NCBI RefSeq assembly: GCF_039649665.1
Contig: NZ_JBDJAW010000005.1
Span: 186,001-250,000 of the forward strand
Length of the DNA stretch: 64,000 bases
Direction: 5' to 3'
Source: Microbispora sp. ZYX-F-249
GTDB lineage: Bacteria > Actinomycetota > Actinomycetes > Streptosporangiales > Streptosporangiaceae
A program made the position numbers and the translations under genes. The notes beneath the pieces were generated by a model. It was given only the letters and a program-made list of their open reading frames with translations, ran no database searches and was not told where the DNA came from. Shown here piece after piece: positions 33,314-42,834 of this stretch (its first letter is position 1; every line of letters begins with the position of its first letter).

Positions 33314-35203
33314 GTGGGGAGGAAAGCGGCATATCTCAAGGACGTCCTACTGTGGGCCGTCCTCGGTGTACCGGTGGTGTGGGCGGGCCTCACCCACACC
33401 CTGGCCGACGCCTACACCTGGCCGGAGGTGATCGCCGGGCTGGCGGTGATCGGCTCCGCCGTCGCGCTCGCCCGGCCCCGGCCGCTGGGGGCGATGCTCG
33501 TGACGGCCGCCCTGTGGGCGGGCTCGGTCGCCGTACGCGGCGACCCCACCGTCTTCTTCCCGGCCCTGGTGGTGATGAGCTACCTGGCGGGGGTGCGCAT
33601 GCCCCGCGCCCGGCCCGCCCTGCTCGGCCTGTCCGCCGCCGCCGTGATCGCCGCCGCCGTCGTCCCGCTCCTGCGGTGGCTTCTCGCGGCCCAGTGGGAC
33701 CTGGGCGCGTGGTTCTTCGCCGTCATGGGCATCGGGCTGTTCGGCCTCGTCCCCTGGCTCGCCGGCCACGCGCGGCACCAGAGCCTGGCCCTGACCAGGG
33801 CGGGCTGGGCACGCGCCGGGCATCTGGAGCGTGAGCGGCGCATGCTCGCCGAGCAGGCGAGGCTGCGCGAGCGGGCCGCCATCGCGAGGGACATGCACGA
33901 CCTGCTCGGTCACGACCTGAGCCTGGTCGCGCTGCGGATCGGCGCTCTGGAGGTCGCCGCCGGCCTGCCCGAGACGCACCGCCGGGCGGCGGGCGAGGCC
34001 CGCGAGGCGGTCACGGCCGCGGCGGAGCGATTGCGCGACATCGTCGCCGTGCTCAGAGACGGCGACGGTCCCGGCCCGGCACACGCGGACCTCCCCCGCG
34101 AGAACACGGCATACGAGAACACGGCACACGCGGACACGACGCACGGGGACGCCGGGCGCGCGGGTCCGGGCGGAGAGAGCGTGGGCGACCTGGTCCGGCG
34201 CGCCTCGGCGGCCGGGATGCCGGTCACGCTCGACGGCGCGCAGGAGGAGGCGCGGATCCCCGCGCCCGTGCTCGTCACCGTGCGGCGGGTCGTCCGGGAG
34301 GGGCTCACCAACGCGGCCAAGCACGCGCCCGGCGCGCCGGTCACCGTACGGCTCGCGCACGCGCCGGGCGAGACGGTGGTGACCGTCGTGACGGCGGCGA
34401 ACGAGGCCACGGAGCAGCCCGGACCGGGCGTCTCGGGCGGATACGGGCTGCGCGCGCTCGCGGAGCGAGTCCGCCTGCAGGGCGGGTCCCTGCGGAGCGG
34501 CCGCGCCGACGGCGGATTCGCGCTCACCGTCCGTCTGCCCCACGACGTGTCCTGTCGCGACGCCCCCTCGCGGACCGGCCTTCCGTCCGCCGGGCATGCT
34601 CCGGGTCCGTCGTCATGGTCGGCTTCCCCCGGGAGGCGGTCGCGTTTTCGCGGGAGGCGGTCGCGGCGGCCGAGGCCGGAACCGACGCCGTGGTGGTCCA
34701 GGGCCCCGGCGGCCGCCGTGGACGTCCCCGGAGCGAGCGACACCGGGGGAACCGGCCTCGCCGTCGCCGCGGGCAGGCCCGGCGGTGCGGACCCGGGTGT
34801 GCCGGACGACCTGCCGACGGAAGCGCGGCCAGTCGAGCTGGATCTGGCGCTGGCCCGGCGGCGGGTGCGCCGTACACGGCTGGCCGCGGCGCTGGTCGCC
34901 CTGGCCGCGGCGGCCGGCGTGGCGGCGTTCGTGCTGGGGTTCACGGTCTACGACGCGGCCACCTCGGTCCTGCCGCCGGCCGAGTTCGCGAAGCTGCGAA
35001 CCGGTCAGGCCGAGTCCGAGGTCGCGGCGGTGCTGCCGGTCAGGACCCGGATCGACGACCCGTCCTGGCCCGAGCCGCCGATCCCTCCCGGCGCGCGGTG
35101 CCGCTACTACGGCACCAATCCCGACCCGTTCCGCGAGCTGGAGCTCTACCGGCTGTGCTTCGCCGCAGGCCGGCTGGTGAGCAAGGCGCACCTGCCCGCC
35201 TGA
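33314..35203 (+). CDS. NarL-type sensor histidine kinase with extra C-terminal membrane segment
   Basis: 629 residues from a GTG directly after the sigma-factor stop. Four to five membrane helices cover residues about 10-140. The HisKA_3 dimerisation motif AIARDMHDLLGHDLSLVALRIG carries the phosphoacceptor H195. The HATPase part has REGLTNAAKHAPGAPV and GYGLRALAERVRLQGGSL (to about 395). Unusually the protein continues: a low-complexity linker, a further membrane helix (about 522-548) and an about 80-residue external domain (FAKLRTGQAESEVAAVLPV, CRYYGTNPDPFRELELYRLCF). The tail could be a ligand sensor or a fused separate gene. The response regulator follows after 95 bp. Confidence 0.85.
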   Translation: MGRKAAYLKDVLLWAVLGVPVVWAGLTHTLADAYTWPEVIAGLAVIGSAVALARPRPLGAMLVTAALWAGSVAVRGDPTVFFPALVVMSYLAGVRMPRARPALLGLSAAAVIAAAVVPLLRWLLAAQWDLGAWFFAVMGIGLFGLVPWLAGHARHQSLALTRAGWARAGHLERERRMLAEQARLRERAAIARDMHDLLGHDLSLVALRIGALEVAAGLPETHRRAAGEAREAVTAAAERLRDIVAVLRDGDGPGPAHADLPRENTAYENTAHADTTHGDAGRAGPGGESVGDLVRRASAAGMPVTLDGAQEEARIPAPVLVTVRRVVREGLTNAAKHAPGAPVTVRLAHAPGETVVTVVTAANEATEQPGPGVSGGYGLRALAERVRLQGGSLRSGRADGGFALTVRLPHDVSCRDAPSRTGLPSAGHAPGPSSWSASPGRRSRFRGRRSRRPRPEPTPWWSRAPAAAVDVPGASDTGGTGLAVAAGRPGGADPGVPDDLPTEARPVELDLALARRRVRRTRLAAALVALAAAAGVAAFVLGFTVYDAATSVLPPAEFAKLRTGQAESEVAAVLPVRTRIDDPSWPEPPIPPGARCRYYGTNPDPFRELELYRLCFAAGRLVSKAHLPA

Positions 35204-35298
35204 GCCCCGGCCGCGCCGGTGCCTCGAACGGCAGAACCAGGCCCGAAGGCGGAGCACCGCGGACGATCCCGGTGGCAGCGGTTCCGTAGCATCGGGGC

Positions 35299-35961
35299 GT
35301 GCACGTCATCCGGGTGGTCCTCGCCGACGACGAACCGGTGATCCGCGCCGGGGTCCGGGCGATCCTGGCGGCGGACCCGGGCATCGACGTGGTCGCCGAG
35401 GCCGCCGACGGGCATGAGCTGGTGGACGCCGTCCTGGCGCACCGGCCCGACGTCGCGCTGGTCGACATCCGGATGCCCGGCCTGGACGGGCTGGCCGCCG
35501 CGGCCGAGGTGCGCAGGACCGCCCCGGGCACGGCCGTACTGATCATGACGTCCTTCGGCGAGGACGCCTACGTCGCCCGGGCCCTGGGCGACGGCGCCGC
35601 GGGGTTCCTGCTGAAGACCGGGGATCCGCGCGAGTTCCCCCTCGGGGTGCGGGCGGCGGCCGAGGGCGGGGCGTACCTGTCGCCGCCGGTGGCCGCGCGG
35701 GTCATCCGGGGGCTCGCCGGAGACCGGCTGACGCGCTCGGCCGCGGCCCGCGAGCGCGTCGCGGCGCTGACGAACCGGGAGCGCGAGGTGCTCGCCCTGG
35801 TCGGCGAGGGCATGTCGAACGCGGGCATCGCCGCCCGCCTGCACCTCGCCGAGGGCAGCGTGAAGACCTACGTGAGCACGATCATGGCCAAGCTGGGCGT
35901 GCCCAACCGGGTGCGGGCGGCGGTCATCGCCCACGAGGCGGGGCTGGCGGGCGCGCCGTAG
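35299..35961 (+). CDS. LuxR-family response regulator
   Basis: 220 residues from a GTG at 35299. The receiver domain has VVLADDEPVIRAGV, the phosphorylatable D56 in VALVDIRMPGLDG, and a conserved Lys in GFLLKTGDP. A C-terminal LuxR helix-turn-helix covers about residues 155-205 (LTNREREVLALVGEGMSNAGIAARLHLAEGSVKTYVSTIMAKLGV shown by its ends LTNRERE and MAKLGV). It pairs with the histidine kinase upstream. Its end overlaps the convergent PAP2 gene by 38 bp. Targets are unknown. Confidence 0.92.
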   Translation: MHVIRVVLADDEPVIRAGVRAILAADPGIDVVAEAADGHELVDAVLAHRPDVALVDIRMPGLDGLAAAAEVRRTAPGTAVLIMTSFGEDAYVARALGDGAAGFLLKTGDPREFPLGVRAAAEGGAYLSPPVAARVIRGLAGDRLTRSAAARERVAALTNREREVLALVGEGMSNAGIAARLHLAEGSVKTYVSTIMAKLGVPNRVRAAVIAHEAGLAGAP

Positions 35962-36565
35962 CGAGCAGCGCCGTCAGCGCGGGCCGCCGCCGCATCGCGG
36001 CGACCAGGGCGGTCGCCGGGTTCCGCAGGGCCAGCAGGACCACCGGCGCCGTCACCGCGCCGAGCAGCAGCCCCGCCGCCACGTCGTGGGGATAGTGGAC
36101 GCCGACGAAGACCCGCGAGAACGCCTCCAGCAGCGCGAGCACGGGCGCCGCCACCGCCGTGCCGCGCCACAGGGCGACCAGCGCGACGGCCCCCGCCGCG
36201 GCGAAGGTCGCGTGGTTGCTCGGCAGCGACCAGTCGCCGTACGGCGGGCAGGGCGCCACCGTGACCACGTCGGCCAGGTCCCAGCAGGGGCGCCGCAGCC
36301 GCATCAGGCTCTTGATTCCCTCGCTCGTGAGGTACGCCACCACCACCGCGACCGGCGCGAGCAACGCGAGCGCCATCCGGCGGTCGTCCCCACGCCGCGC
36401 CCGCCACCACCCGAAGACGAGGAGAGCGAAGAGGATCGCGGGGACGGCGTCCGTCGCGACCTCCGCGGCGTCGCGCACCCACTCCGGGGTGTCCCGGGCG
36501 AACGCGGTGACCTCCCGGTACCACTCGGCGCTGATGTCCGGGACGTCCTCGATCTCGGTGCCCAC
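35924..36565 (-). CDS. PAP2 family phosphatase
   Basis: 213 residues. The GTG at 36565 follows GGAGGGGAAACG. The three acid-phosphatase motifs are present: KSLMRLRRP, the PSNH in SLPSNHATFA, and SRVFVGVHYPHD with the catalytic His. About five membrane helices. Members dephosphorylate phosphatidate or undecaprenyl diphosphate; the latter would support cell-wall synthesis. The substrate cannot be told from sequence alone. It overlaps the response-regulator gene tail to tail. Confidence 0.9.
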   Translation of the reverse strand: MGTEIEDVPDISAEWYREVTAFARDTPEWVRDAAEVATDAVPAILFALLVFGWWRARRGDDRRMALALLAPVAVVVAYLTSEGIKSLMRLRRPCWDLADVVTVAPCPPYGDWSLPSNHATFAAAGAVALVALWRGTAVAAPVLALLEAFSRVFVGVHYPHDVAAGLLLGAVTAPVVLLALRNPATALVAAMRRRPALTALLATARPPAPPRGR

Positions 36566-36673
36566 CGTTTCCCCTCCGTGCCGTGTTCCGCCGGTCCGTC
36601 CGGCCCCTCGACCCTAGGGACCGGACGGATCGGCGCGCAGTCACGGAAAGTCGCCGGTGACCCTCCACTTTCG

Positions 36674-38044
36674 TCAATGGTCCGCCGGCACGGTCTCCTT
36701 CTCCCGGACCCCGGCGGGGACGGCCGCCTCCCGGCGGGTGAACCGCGCGTACGCCAGGGCGGCGCCGCCGACCAGCAGCGGCCAGACGAGGTAGACCCCC
36801 GACGCGGCGACGAGCAGGGCGACCGCCACGAGCGCGAGCAGAGCGGCGGCCCTGGCCCGGCCGCGCGGCAGCAGCCGGATGGCGGCCGCCACGCCGATCG
36901 CGTAGACCACCACGAACGACCCGTTGGTCATCAGCACCAGGGGACGGATGCCCGTGCCCGCCGCGTACACGACGGCGAGGGACAGGAAGGACAGCACGGC
37001 GACGACCCCGAGGCTGCGGCGGGGCACCTCCCCGGCGACGCTGCCGCGGGAGAGCCACGCGGGCAGGGCCCCGTCGCGGCCGAGGGCCGCGCCGAGCTTG
37101 GCCGCCCCGGCCCAGTACGCGTTCATCGCGCCGAGCGTCAGCAGCAGCGCGGCCACGGCGGCGAGCAGCCGGGCGTTGCCGCCGAGGCCGAGGGCCAGCA
37201 GGTCGCCGAGGGGCGCCCGCGCGGCTCCGGCGGCCGGTCCGAGGACGGCGACGGTGGCGAAGGCGACCGACAGGTACAGCACGCCGACCAGTACGACGGC
37301 GGCCGCGGCGGCCCGGGGCAGGTCCCTGGCGGGCCTGCGGAAGTCGGCGGCGAGGTGCGTGATCGCCTCCCAGCCGGCGAAGCTCCACACCAGCAGGGCC
37401 GCCGCCGGGGCGATGGCCGTCCAGCCGTGCGGGGCGAACGGCCGGAGGTTGGCCACATCGGCGTGCGGGAGCGACAGCGCGACGGCGACGACGAGCAGCG
37501 CGACGAGCAGCCCGGCCAGCCCGAGCTGGACCCGGCCGGTCACCCGGAGGCCGGAGGCGTTCGACACGGTCACGACCGCCATCAGCCCCGCCGCCGTCAG
37601 CGTCGCGGTGCCGGTTCCGCCGCCCACCGCCGCCGCGACGTACTCGCCGCCGAACAGCGCCGCGGCGGCGGCGCTGGGCGGTATCGCGAAGTAGAAGCAC
37701 CAGCCGACGACGACGGCGGCCCGGTCCCCGAAGGCGAGACGGGCGTAGGTCGACACGCCCCCGGAGTCGGGGTGGCGGGCGCCGAGCGCGGCGAACGCCG
37801 CGGCCAGCGGGGCGGACAGCACGACCAGGCCGAGCCAGGCCAGCAGCGACGCCGGCCCGGCCGCCTGGGCCGCGAGCGCGGGCAGGGCGATGACGCCCGT
37901 GCCGAGCACCGCGCCGACGTACATGGCGGTGCCCTGCATCGCCGTGAGCCGGCCCGCCGGGGCGGCACCGGGCGTGACGGCACGGCTGACGGCACCGGGT
38001 GTGACGGCAGGGGTGACGCCGGATGTGACGCTCGTCCGAGCCAT
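36674..38044 (-). CDS. APC-superfamily amino acid permease
   Basis: 456 residues from an ATG at 38044 with GGAAGG upstream. After a Thr/Val/Pro-rich N-terminus there are about 11-12 membrane helices: MQGTAMYVGAVLGTGVIALPALA matches the first-helix substrate motif of APC transporters, and FAGWEAITHLAADFRRPARDLPRA is the sixth-helix consensus. It probably takes up or exports amino acids or amines. It lies next to the metabolite cluster and downstream of the LAL regulator; membership of the cluster is uncertain. Confidence 0.88.
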   Translation of the reverse strand: MARTSVTSGVTPAVTPGAVSRAVTPGAAPAGRLTAMQGTAMYVGAVLGTGVIALPALAAQAAGPASLLAWLGLVVLSAPLAAAFAALGARHPDSGGVSTYARLAFGDRAAVVVGWCFYFAIPPSAAAAALFGGEYVAAAVGGGTGTATLTAAGLMAVVTVSNASGLRVTGRVQLGLAGLLVALLVVAVALSLPHADVANLRPFAPHGWTAIAPAAALLVWSFAGWEAITHLAADFRRPARDLPRAAAAAVVLVGVLYLSVAFATVAVLGPAAGAARAPLGDLLALGLGGNARLLAAVAALLLTLGAMNAYWAGAAKLGAALGRDGALPAWLSRGSVAGEVPRRSLGVVAVLSFLSLAVVYAAGTGIRPLVLMTNGSFVVVYAIGVAAAIRLLPRGRARAAALLALVAVALLVAASGVYLVWPLLVGGAALAYARFTRREAAVPAGVREKETVPADH

Positions 38045-38070
38045 TCGCGTACACCTTCCAGTCGGGGAAT

Positions 38071-38105
38071 CGTGACCGGTCAAGGGAGTCGTGACCGGTC
38101 AGGGA
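38071..38105. promoter_or_regulatory. Two direct GTGACCGGTC repeats upstream of the permease
   Basis: CGTGACCGGTCAAGGGA (38071-38087) and CGTGACCGGTCAGGGA (38090-38105) start 19 bp apart, 27-61 bp upstream of the permease ATG. They could be an operator. Confidence 0.4.
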
Positions 38106-38157
38106 GACGGCCGGCCGGGCGGATACCGGCCGGCGTTGCGCTTCGCGGGACACCACG

Positions 38158-38182
38158 GGCCGGCCGGGGTGACCGGCCGGCC
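38158..38182 (-). terminator. GC-rich hairpin after the LAL regulator gene
   Basis: GGCCGGCCGG and CCGGCCGGCC pair perfectly around GGTGA, 18 bp past the stop of the LAL gene. There is no T-run. It separates the regulator from the permease gene downstream. Confidence 0.5.
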
Positions 38183-38200
38183 GGGGTGGTCACGCCCGTC

Positions 38201-41011
38201 TCAGCCGGAGGTGCTGAACTCGAGGCTGGCGGGCAGGTCGGACCGCCGGGTGACGTTGAGCTTGCGGTAGATCCGGGTCAGGTGCTGCTCGACCGTGCTG
38301 ACCGTGATGTACAGCTTGTCGGCGATCTCGCGGTTGGTGTAGCCGACGGCGGCGAGCGAGGCCACCCTGCGCTCGGCCTCGCTCAGCGCCCCCGAGCCGC
38401 TCTCGGCCCTGGGCGGCTCGGCGGGCTGCCCGGGACCGCCCTGGGTGAGCGCGTTGACCAGCGGGACGGCCTCGCACTCCTCCGCGATCCGCTGTGCCTG
38501 CCTGGCGACCGTACGGGCGCGGCGCAGCTCCCCCACCGCCTGGTAGGCGTCGGCCAGGTCGACCAGGGCCCTGGCCAGCTCGTACTGGTCGCCGCTCGCC
38601 TGCAGCATGTCGGCGGCGCGGCGCAGCAGCGGGGGACGCTGCCGAGGCTCGCTCGCGGCGGCCGTCAGCCGCAGCCCGATCCCCCGGGCGCGGACCGGGC
38701 CGGGGGCGCAGCGGGTCACGTGCTCGTCCAGCAGCGGCCGGGCCCGTTCCGGGCGGCCCATGCCGATCAGCGCCTCGGCCGCGCCCGTCCGCCACGAGAT
38801 GAGCCCCGGCGTGTCGAGGCTCCAGGAGCCCATCAGCTCGCCGCAGGTCTGGAAGTCGCGCAGGGCCATGCCGAGGTCGCCCGTCGCCAGGTGGTAGCGG
38901 CCCCGCGCGTGCAGGTAGTGCAGGCCGTACCTGGTCTGGAGCATGGCCTCGGGCACGGGCTGGTTGACCAGCTGCACGGCCTCGTCGAGCCGGCCCATCG
39001 CGGTCACCGACGTCAGCAGCACCGACAGCGGCCCGCCGATCGCGACCCCCCAACTCGTCGGCGGGATGAGCCGTACGGCCATCTGGGCGAGGCCCTCGGC
39101 GCCCTCCAGGTCGCCCTGCCGCAGGCTGATCTCGGCGCGCAGCGCCGCCAGGCGGGCCTGCCTGCTCGGGGCCCGCCGGCTGGCGGCCTCCTCGAAGAAC
39201 AGGTCGCACCAGGGCGCCGCGAGGTCGGACCGCTCGCCGTAGATGAGCGCGAGCAGGGCGCACTCGACGGCGTCCATCGACATGTCGTCCAGGCGGGAGC
39301 CGCGCAGGATGCGTTCCACGTCGGCCAGCGTCTGCGGGTGCGGGCCCTTGGTCAGCACCGCCGCGAGCGCGGTGGCGGCCTCCAGCCGGCCGATGACCGG
39401 CGCGGACGGCGGCGCCTGCGTGCTCACGTCGGTGACCCTCGGGATGTGCGCCAGGAACGGCGTGTAGGAGCAGCGCAGCCACGGCCGGGCGGCGCGGATC
39501 TCGGCGACGGTCTCCGCGTCCATGATCGTGCCGATCCTGCCCAGGTGGTCGAGCACGTCGCGGGCGTCGTCGAAGCGGCCGTGCCACAGCAGCGCCTTTG
39601 CCAGCACGACCGCGTCGGAGCCGCGCAGGTGGCCGCGGTGCATGGCGTCGGTGAGCTCGTCGAGGTGGGCCGCGGGGGCGCTCGGGTTGAGCCGCCACTC
39701 CGCGCGCACCAGCGTCGTCTTGATGGTGGCCCGGCGCTGGTCGTCCGTGCACGCGCCGTCGGCCAGCCGCAGGTAGTCGACGGCGGGCTCGACGCGTCCC
39801 TCGCTGAGCGCCTGCCGGGCCGCCTCCTCCAGGATCGGTACGGCCCACGGGCCCCCGTTGTGCGAGGCGGCCAGCAGGTGCTCGGCGATCACGGCGGCCG
39901 GGGCGCCCTGGCCGTACGCCAGTTCCGCGGCCCTGCGGTGCAGGTCGGTCCGCTCGTGCCGTTCGAGGTCGGCGAGCACGGCGGCGCGCGCCTGGGGGTG
40001 GCGCAGGTGCAGGTCGGCGCCGACCAGCCCGGCGTTGTGCAGCGCGTTGAGCGCCTGGACGACGACGCCGGCGTCGAGGTCGAGCAGCCGGTCGAGGTGG
40101 CCGGGGTCGCCGGCCACCGCCAGGCCCCGCGCGACGCGGGCCGCGAGCGGGTGCCCGCGGCGCAGGCACGCCTGCACCGCCTGACGGTAGGCGTCGCCCG
40201 CGGCGATCTCGTCCGGATCCGCCACCGGGTCGCTGCCGGCCGGGGCGCCCGCGGTGCCGGTCGCGGTGTCGGCCGCCGCGAGGTGGTCCTCGATCAGCGC
40301 GCCCACGAGCAGCGGGTTGCCGCCGCTGACCGCGTGCCAGTCCGCGGTGAACCGCCGGGCGACCTCGTCGCCCACGATGTCGGCCGCCATGATCTCGACG
40401 CCCTCGCGGGACAGGGCCGACAGCGGCAGGCGGCGGCAGTGCGGCTGGCGCAGCAGCTCGGTCTGGAACAGCGACGGGGCGTTCCACGTCTCCTCGGACT
40501 GACTGAAGATCGCCAGGATGTGGGCGAAGCGCAGCCTGCGGGCGAGGTAGGCCAGGCAGAGCTGCGAGGCGCGGTCGGCGTGCTGGACGTCGTCCACCAC
40601 GATCATCAGCGGATGCCGCTCGGCGAGTTCGAGCAGCACCATGCACAGGGCGTGCACGATGTGGGCGTCCACCTGGTCGACGTAGTCGGCCAGCGGGTCG
40701 GCCGACATGGCGCAGCGGGCGCCCTCGTGCAGCAGGTTGCGGGTCCGCTCCTCCTCCTCGGGCGTGAGCGGCGCGTTGTGCAGGATCTGCGACAGCACGG
40801 CCAGGGCCAGCCCCGACTCCGCCTGCGAGCAGGTGGCGGTCAGCGGCAGTGCGCCGTGCTCCAGCGCGTCCTCGACGAGCGTGTTGAGCAGTGCGGTCTT
40901 CCCCGTCGCGACGGGGCCTCCGACGATCGCGATCTTTCCTCTGCCGGTGACGGCGTCGGCCAGCATGTCCTCGAGGGAGGCCAACACCTCTTCCCGCTCC
41001 ACCAGGGCCAT
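38201..41011 (-). CDS. Large ATP-binding LuxR-family (LAL) regulator
   Basis: 936 residues. The ATG at 41011 follows GGGAGG. The N-terminal AAA-type ATPase has Walker A GGPVATGKTALLNTL (about 31-45) and Walker B LMIVVDDVQHAD. The middle ~500 residues are helical, TPR-like. The C-terminal LuxR helix-turn-helix is SEAERRVASLAAVGYTNREI...STVEQHLTRIYRKL (about 870-920). LAL proteins are typical pathway-specific activators of actinomycete metabolite clusters. It lies at the edge of the aminophenylalanine/ATP-grasp cluster and is the best candidate activator. Target boxes may be the ACCCCTA motifs described at 43047, 47006, 62373 and 62476. Confidence 0.92.
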   Translation of the reverse strand: MALVEREEVLASLEDMLADAVTGRGKIAIVGGPVATGKTALLNTLVEDALEHGALPLTATCSQAESGLALAVLSQILHNAPLTPEEEERTRNLLHEGARCAMSADPLADYVDQVDAHIVHALCMVLLELAERHPLMIVVDDVQHADRASQLCLAYLARRLRFAHILAIFSQSEETWNAPSLFQTELLRQPHCRRLPLSALSREGVEIMAADIVGDEVARRFTADWHAVSGGNPLLVGALIEDHLAAADTATGTAGAPAGSDPVADPDEIAAGDAYRQAVQACLRRGHPLAARVARGLAVAGDPGHLDRLLDLDAGVVVQALNALHNAGLVGADLHLRHPQARAAVLADLERHERTDLHRRAAELAYGQGAPAAVIAEHLLAASHNGGPWAVPILEEAARQALSEGRVEPAVDYLRLADGACTDDQRRATIKTTLVRAEWRLNPSAPAAHLDELTDAMHRGHLRGSDAVVLAKALLWHGRFDDARDVLDHLGRIGTIMDAETVAEIRAARPWLRCSYTPFLAHIPRVTDVSTQAPPSAPVIGRLEAATALAAVLTKGPHPQTLADVERILRGSRLDDMSMDAVECALLALIYGERSDLAAPWCDLFFEEAASRRAPSRQARLAALRAEISLRQGDLEGAEGLAQMAVRLIPPTSWGVAIGGPLSVLLTSVTAMGRLDEAVQLVNQPVPEAMLQTRYGLHYLHARGRYHLATGDLGMALRDFQTCGELMGSWSLDTPGLISWRTGAAEALIGMGRPERARPLLDEHVTRCAPGPVRARGIGLRLTAAASEPRQRPPLLRRAADMLQASGDQYELARALVDLADAYQAVGELRRARTVARQAQRIAEECEAVPLVNALTQGGPGQPAEPPRAESGSGALSEAERRVASLAAVGYTNREIADKLYITVSTVEQHLTRIYRKLNVTRRSDLPASLEFSTSG

Positions 41012-41103
41012 AATGAGCCTCCCGAATTCCGTTCGATACGCGGCCGCGCGGCCGGATTCACAATTGCCGTGACTTTAGGTAAAGATCGTGCGTTGAGCGG
41101 CGT

Positions 41104-42834
41104 TCAGCCGACCAGTGACATTCGCGGGGAAACGGCGTCGCCGGCCCGCTCCTGCGCTCCGTCCGCGCTCGTTTCGCCCGAGCGGGCCAGCGCCGAGCGG
41201 ACGGCCGCGAACGACGCGGTGACCACGTCGCGGTCGAGGCCCACGCCCCAGACCTGCCGCCCGTCGATCACGCACTCGGCGTAGACCGCCACCTCCCGGT
41301 CCCCCGCGCCGCCGGCGGCCTCGACGCCGGTGCGGTGGACCATCTGCACGTCCACGTTCCAGACCGCCAGACGGGCGCCGAGGGTGCGGATGGCGTCGGC
41401 CCGCGAACCCGCGATGTCGAAGCGGGCGCCGTCGACGTACAACGTGGTCTGCAGCGGCCGGCCGCCGAGCCCGAGGGGGACGGTGATCTCGGTCCGCGAC
41501 AGGTACTCCTCGTCGAACAGGTCGCGGACGACCGCCGGGGTGATCTCCCCGCCGGAGCCGTCCGCGTGGGCCTGCACGACGCGGGCGAACTCCGCCTGCA
41601 GGGCCTTGGGCGGGTTCAGCCCGTGCCAGGCGCTCAGGATGTAGGCCACGCCGCCCTTGCCCGACTGGCTGTTGATGCGCACCACCGCCTCGTACGTGCG
41701 GCCGACGTCCTTGGGGTCGAGCGGCAGGTACGGCATGCGCCACGGCAGGTCGTCCACGCTGACGTCCGCCTCGGCGGCCTCCACGGCCAGGGCGTCGAAA
41801 CCCTTCTTGATGGCGTCCTGGTGGGAGCCGGAGAAGGCGGTGTAGACGAGGTCGCCGCCGTACGGGTGGCGGGGGCTGACCTGCATCTCGTTGCAGTACT
41901 CGACGGTGCGGCGGATCTCGGTGATGTCGGAGAAGTCGATGCCGGGGTCGACGCCCTGGGTGTACATGTTCAGGCCGAGCGTGACCAGGCAGACGTTGCC
42001 GGCCCGCTCGCCGTTGCCGAACAGGCAGCCCTCGATCCGCTGGGCGCCGGCCAGCAGCGCCAGCTCGGAGGCGGCCACGCCGGTGCCGCGGTCGTTGTGC
42101 GGGTGGATCGACAGGCAGACGTGCTCCCGGTGGGACAGGTTGCGGTCGAGCCACTCGATCTGGTCGGCGAAGACGTGCGGGAGCGACCGCTCCACCGTGG
42201 TCGGGAAGTTGAGGATGATCTCCCGGCCCTCCTCCGGCTGCCACACGTCCATGACCGCCTCGCAGACCTCCAGCGCGAACTCGGGCTCGGTCTCGTTGAA
42301 CAGCTCGGGCGAGTACTGGAACCCGAGGTCGCAGTCGCCCAGGGTCGCCTCGGCGTACTTCATCATCAGCCGGGTGCCCGCGACGGCGAGGTCCCGGCAC
42401 TCGTCGCGGGTCATGCCGAAGACGACCCGGCGAAAGAGCGGTGCGGTCGCGTTGTAAAGGTGGATGTTGGCCCGGGGCGCGCCGGCCAGGCTCTCCACGG
42501 TCCGCCGGATCAGCTCGTCCCGCGCCTGGACGAGAACCGAGATCCGCACGTCGTCGGGGATCCGGTCCTCCTCGATGAGCATGCGCACGAAGTCGTGGTC
42601 GTCCTGGCTCGCCACCGGGAACCCGACCTCGATCTCCTTGTAACCCATCCGTACGAGCAGATCGAACATCGCGAGCTTGCGCTCCGGGCTCATCGGGTTG
42701 ACCAGCGACTGGTTGCCGTCGCGCAGGTCGGTGGACAGCCATCGCGGTGCGGCCTCGATCGTCCGGTCCGGCCAGCGCCGGTCCGCCAGGCGGACGGGGG
42801 TGAAGGCCGAGTAACGGGAAGGAGAGCTGCTCAT
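41104..42834 (-). CDS. 2-isopropylmalate synthase-like enzyme (LeuA family)
   Basis: 576 residues. The ATG at 42834 follows AAAGGAA. It is a complete LeuA: a TIM barrel with STDLRDGNQSLVNPMSPERKL, metal ligands in SIHPHNDRGTG, GCLFGNGERAGNVCLVTLG, and VNSQSGKGGVAYIL, followed by a C-terminal regulatory domain. The family condenses acetyl-CoA with a 2-oxoacid. It may be the housekeeping leucine enzyme. Its place in a metabolite cluster and no leuBCD nearby allow a second role, for example chain extension of 4-aminophenylpyruvate. It is divergent from the UbiA gene across a region with several regulatory motifs. Confidence 0.88.
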   Translation of the reverse strand: MSSSPSRYSAFTPVRLADRRWPDRTIEAAPRWLSTDLRDGNQSLVNPMSPERKLAMFDLLVRMGYKEIEVGFPVASQDDHDFVRMLIEEDRIPDDVRISVLVQARDELIRRTVESLAGAPRANIHLYNATAPLFRRVVFGMTRDECRDLAVAGTRLMMKYAEATLGDCDLGFQYSPELFNETEPEFALEVCEAVMDVWQPEEGREIILNFPTTVERSLPHVFADQIEWLDRNLSHREHVCLSIHPHNDRGTGVAASELALLAGAQRIEGCLFGNGERAGNVCLVTLGLNMYTQGVDPGIDFSDITEIRRTVEYCNEMQVSPRHPYGGDLVYTAFSGSHQDAIKKGFDALAVEAAEADVSVDDLPWRMPYLPLDPKDVGRTYEAVVRINSQSGKGGVAYILSAWHGLNPPKALQAEFARVVQAHADGSGGEITPAVVRDLFDEEYLSRTEITVPLGLGGRPLQTTLYVDGARFDIAGSRADAIRTLGARLAVWNVDVQMVHRTGVEAAGGAGDREVAVYAECVIDGRQVWGVGLDRDVVTASFAAVRSALARSGETSADGAQERAGDAVSPRMSLVG

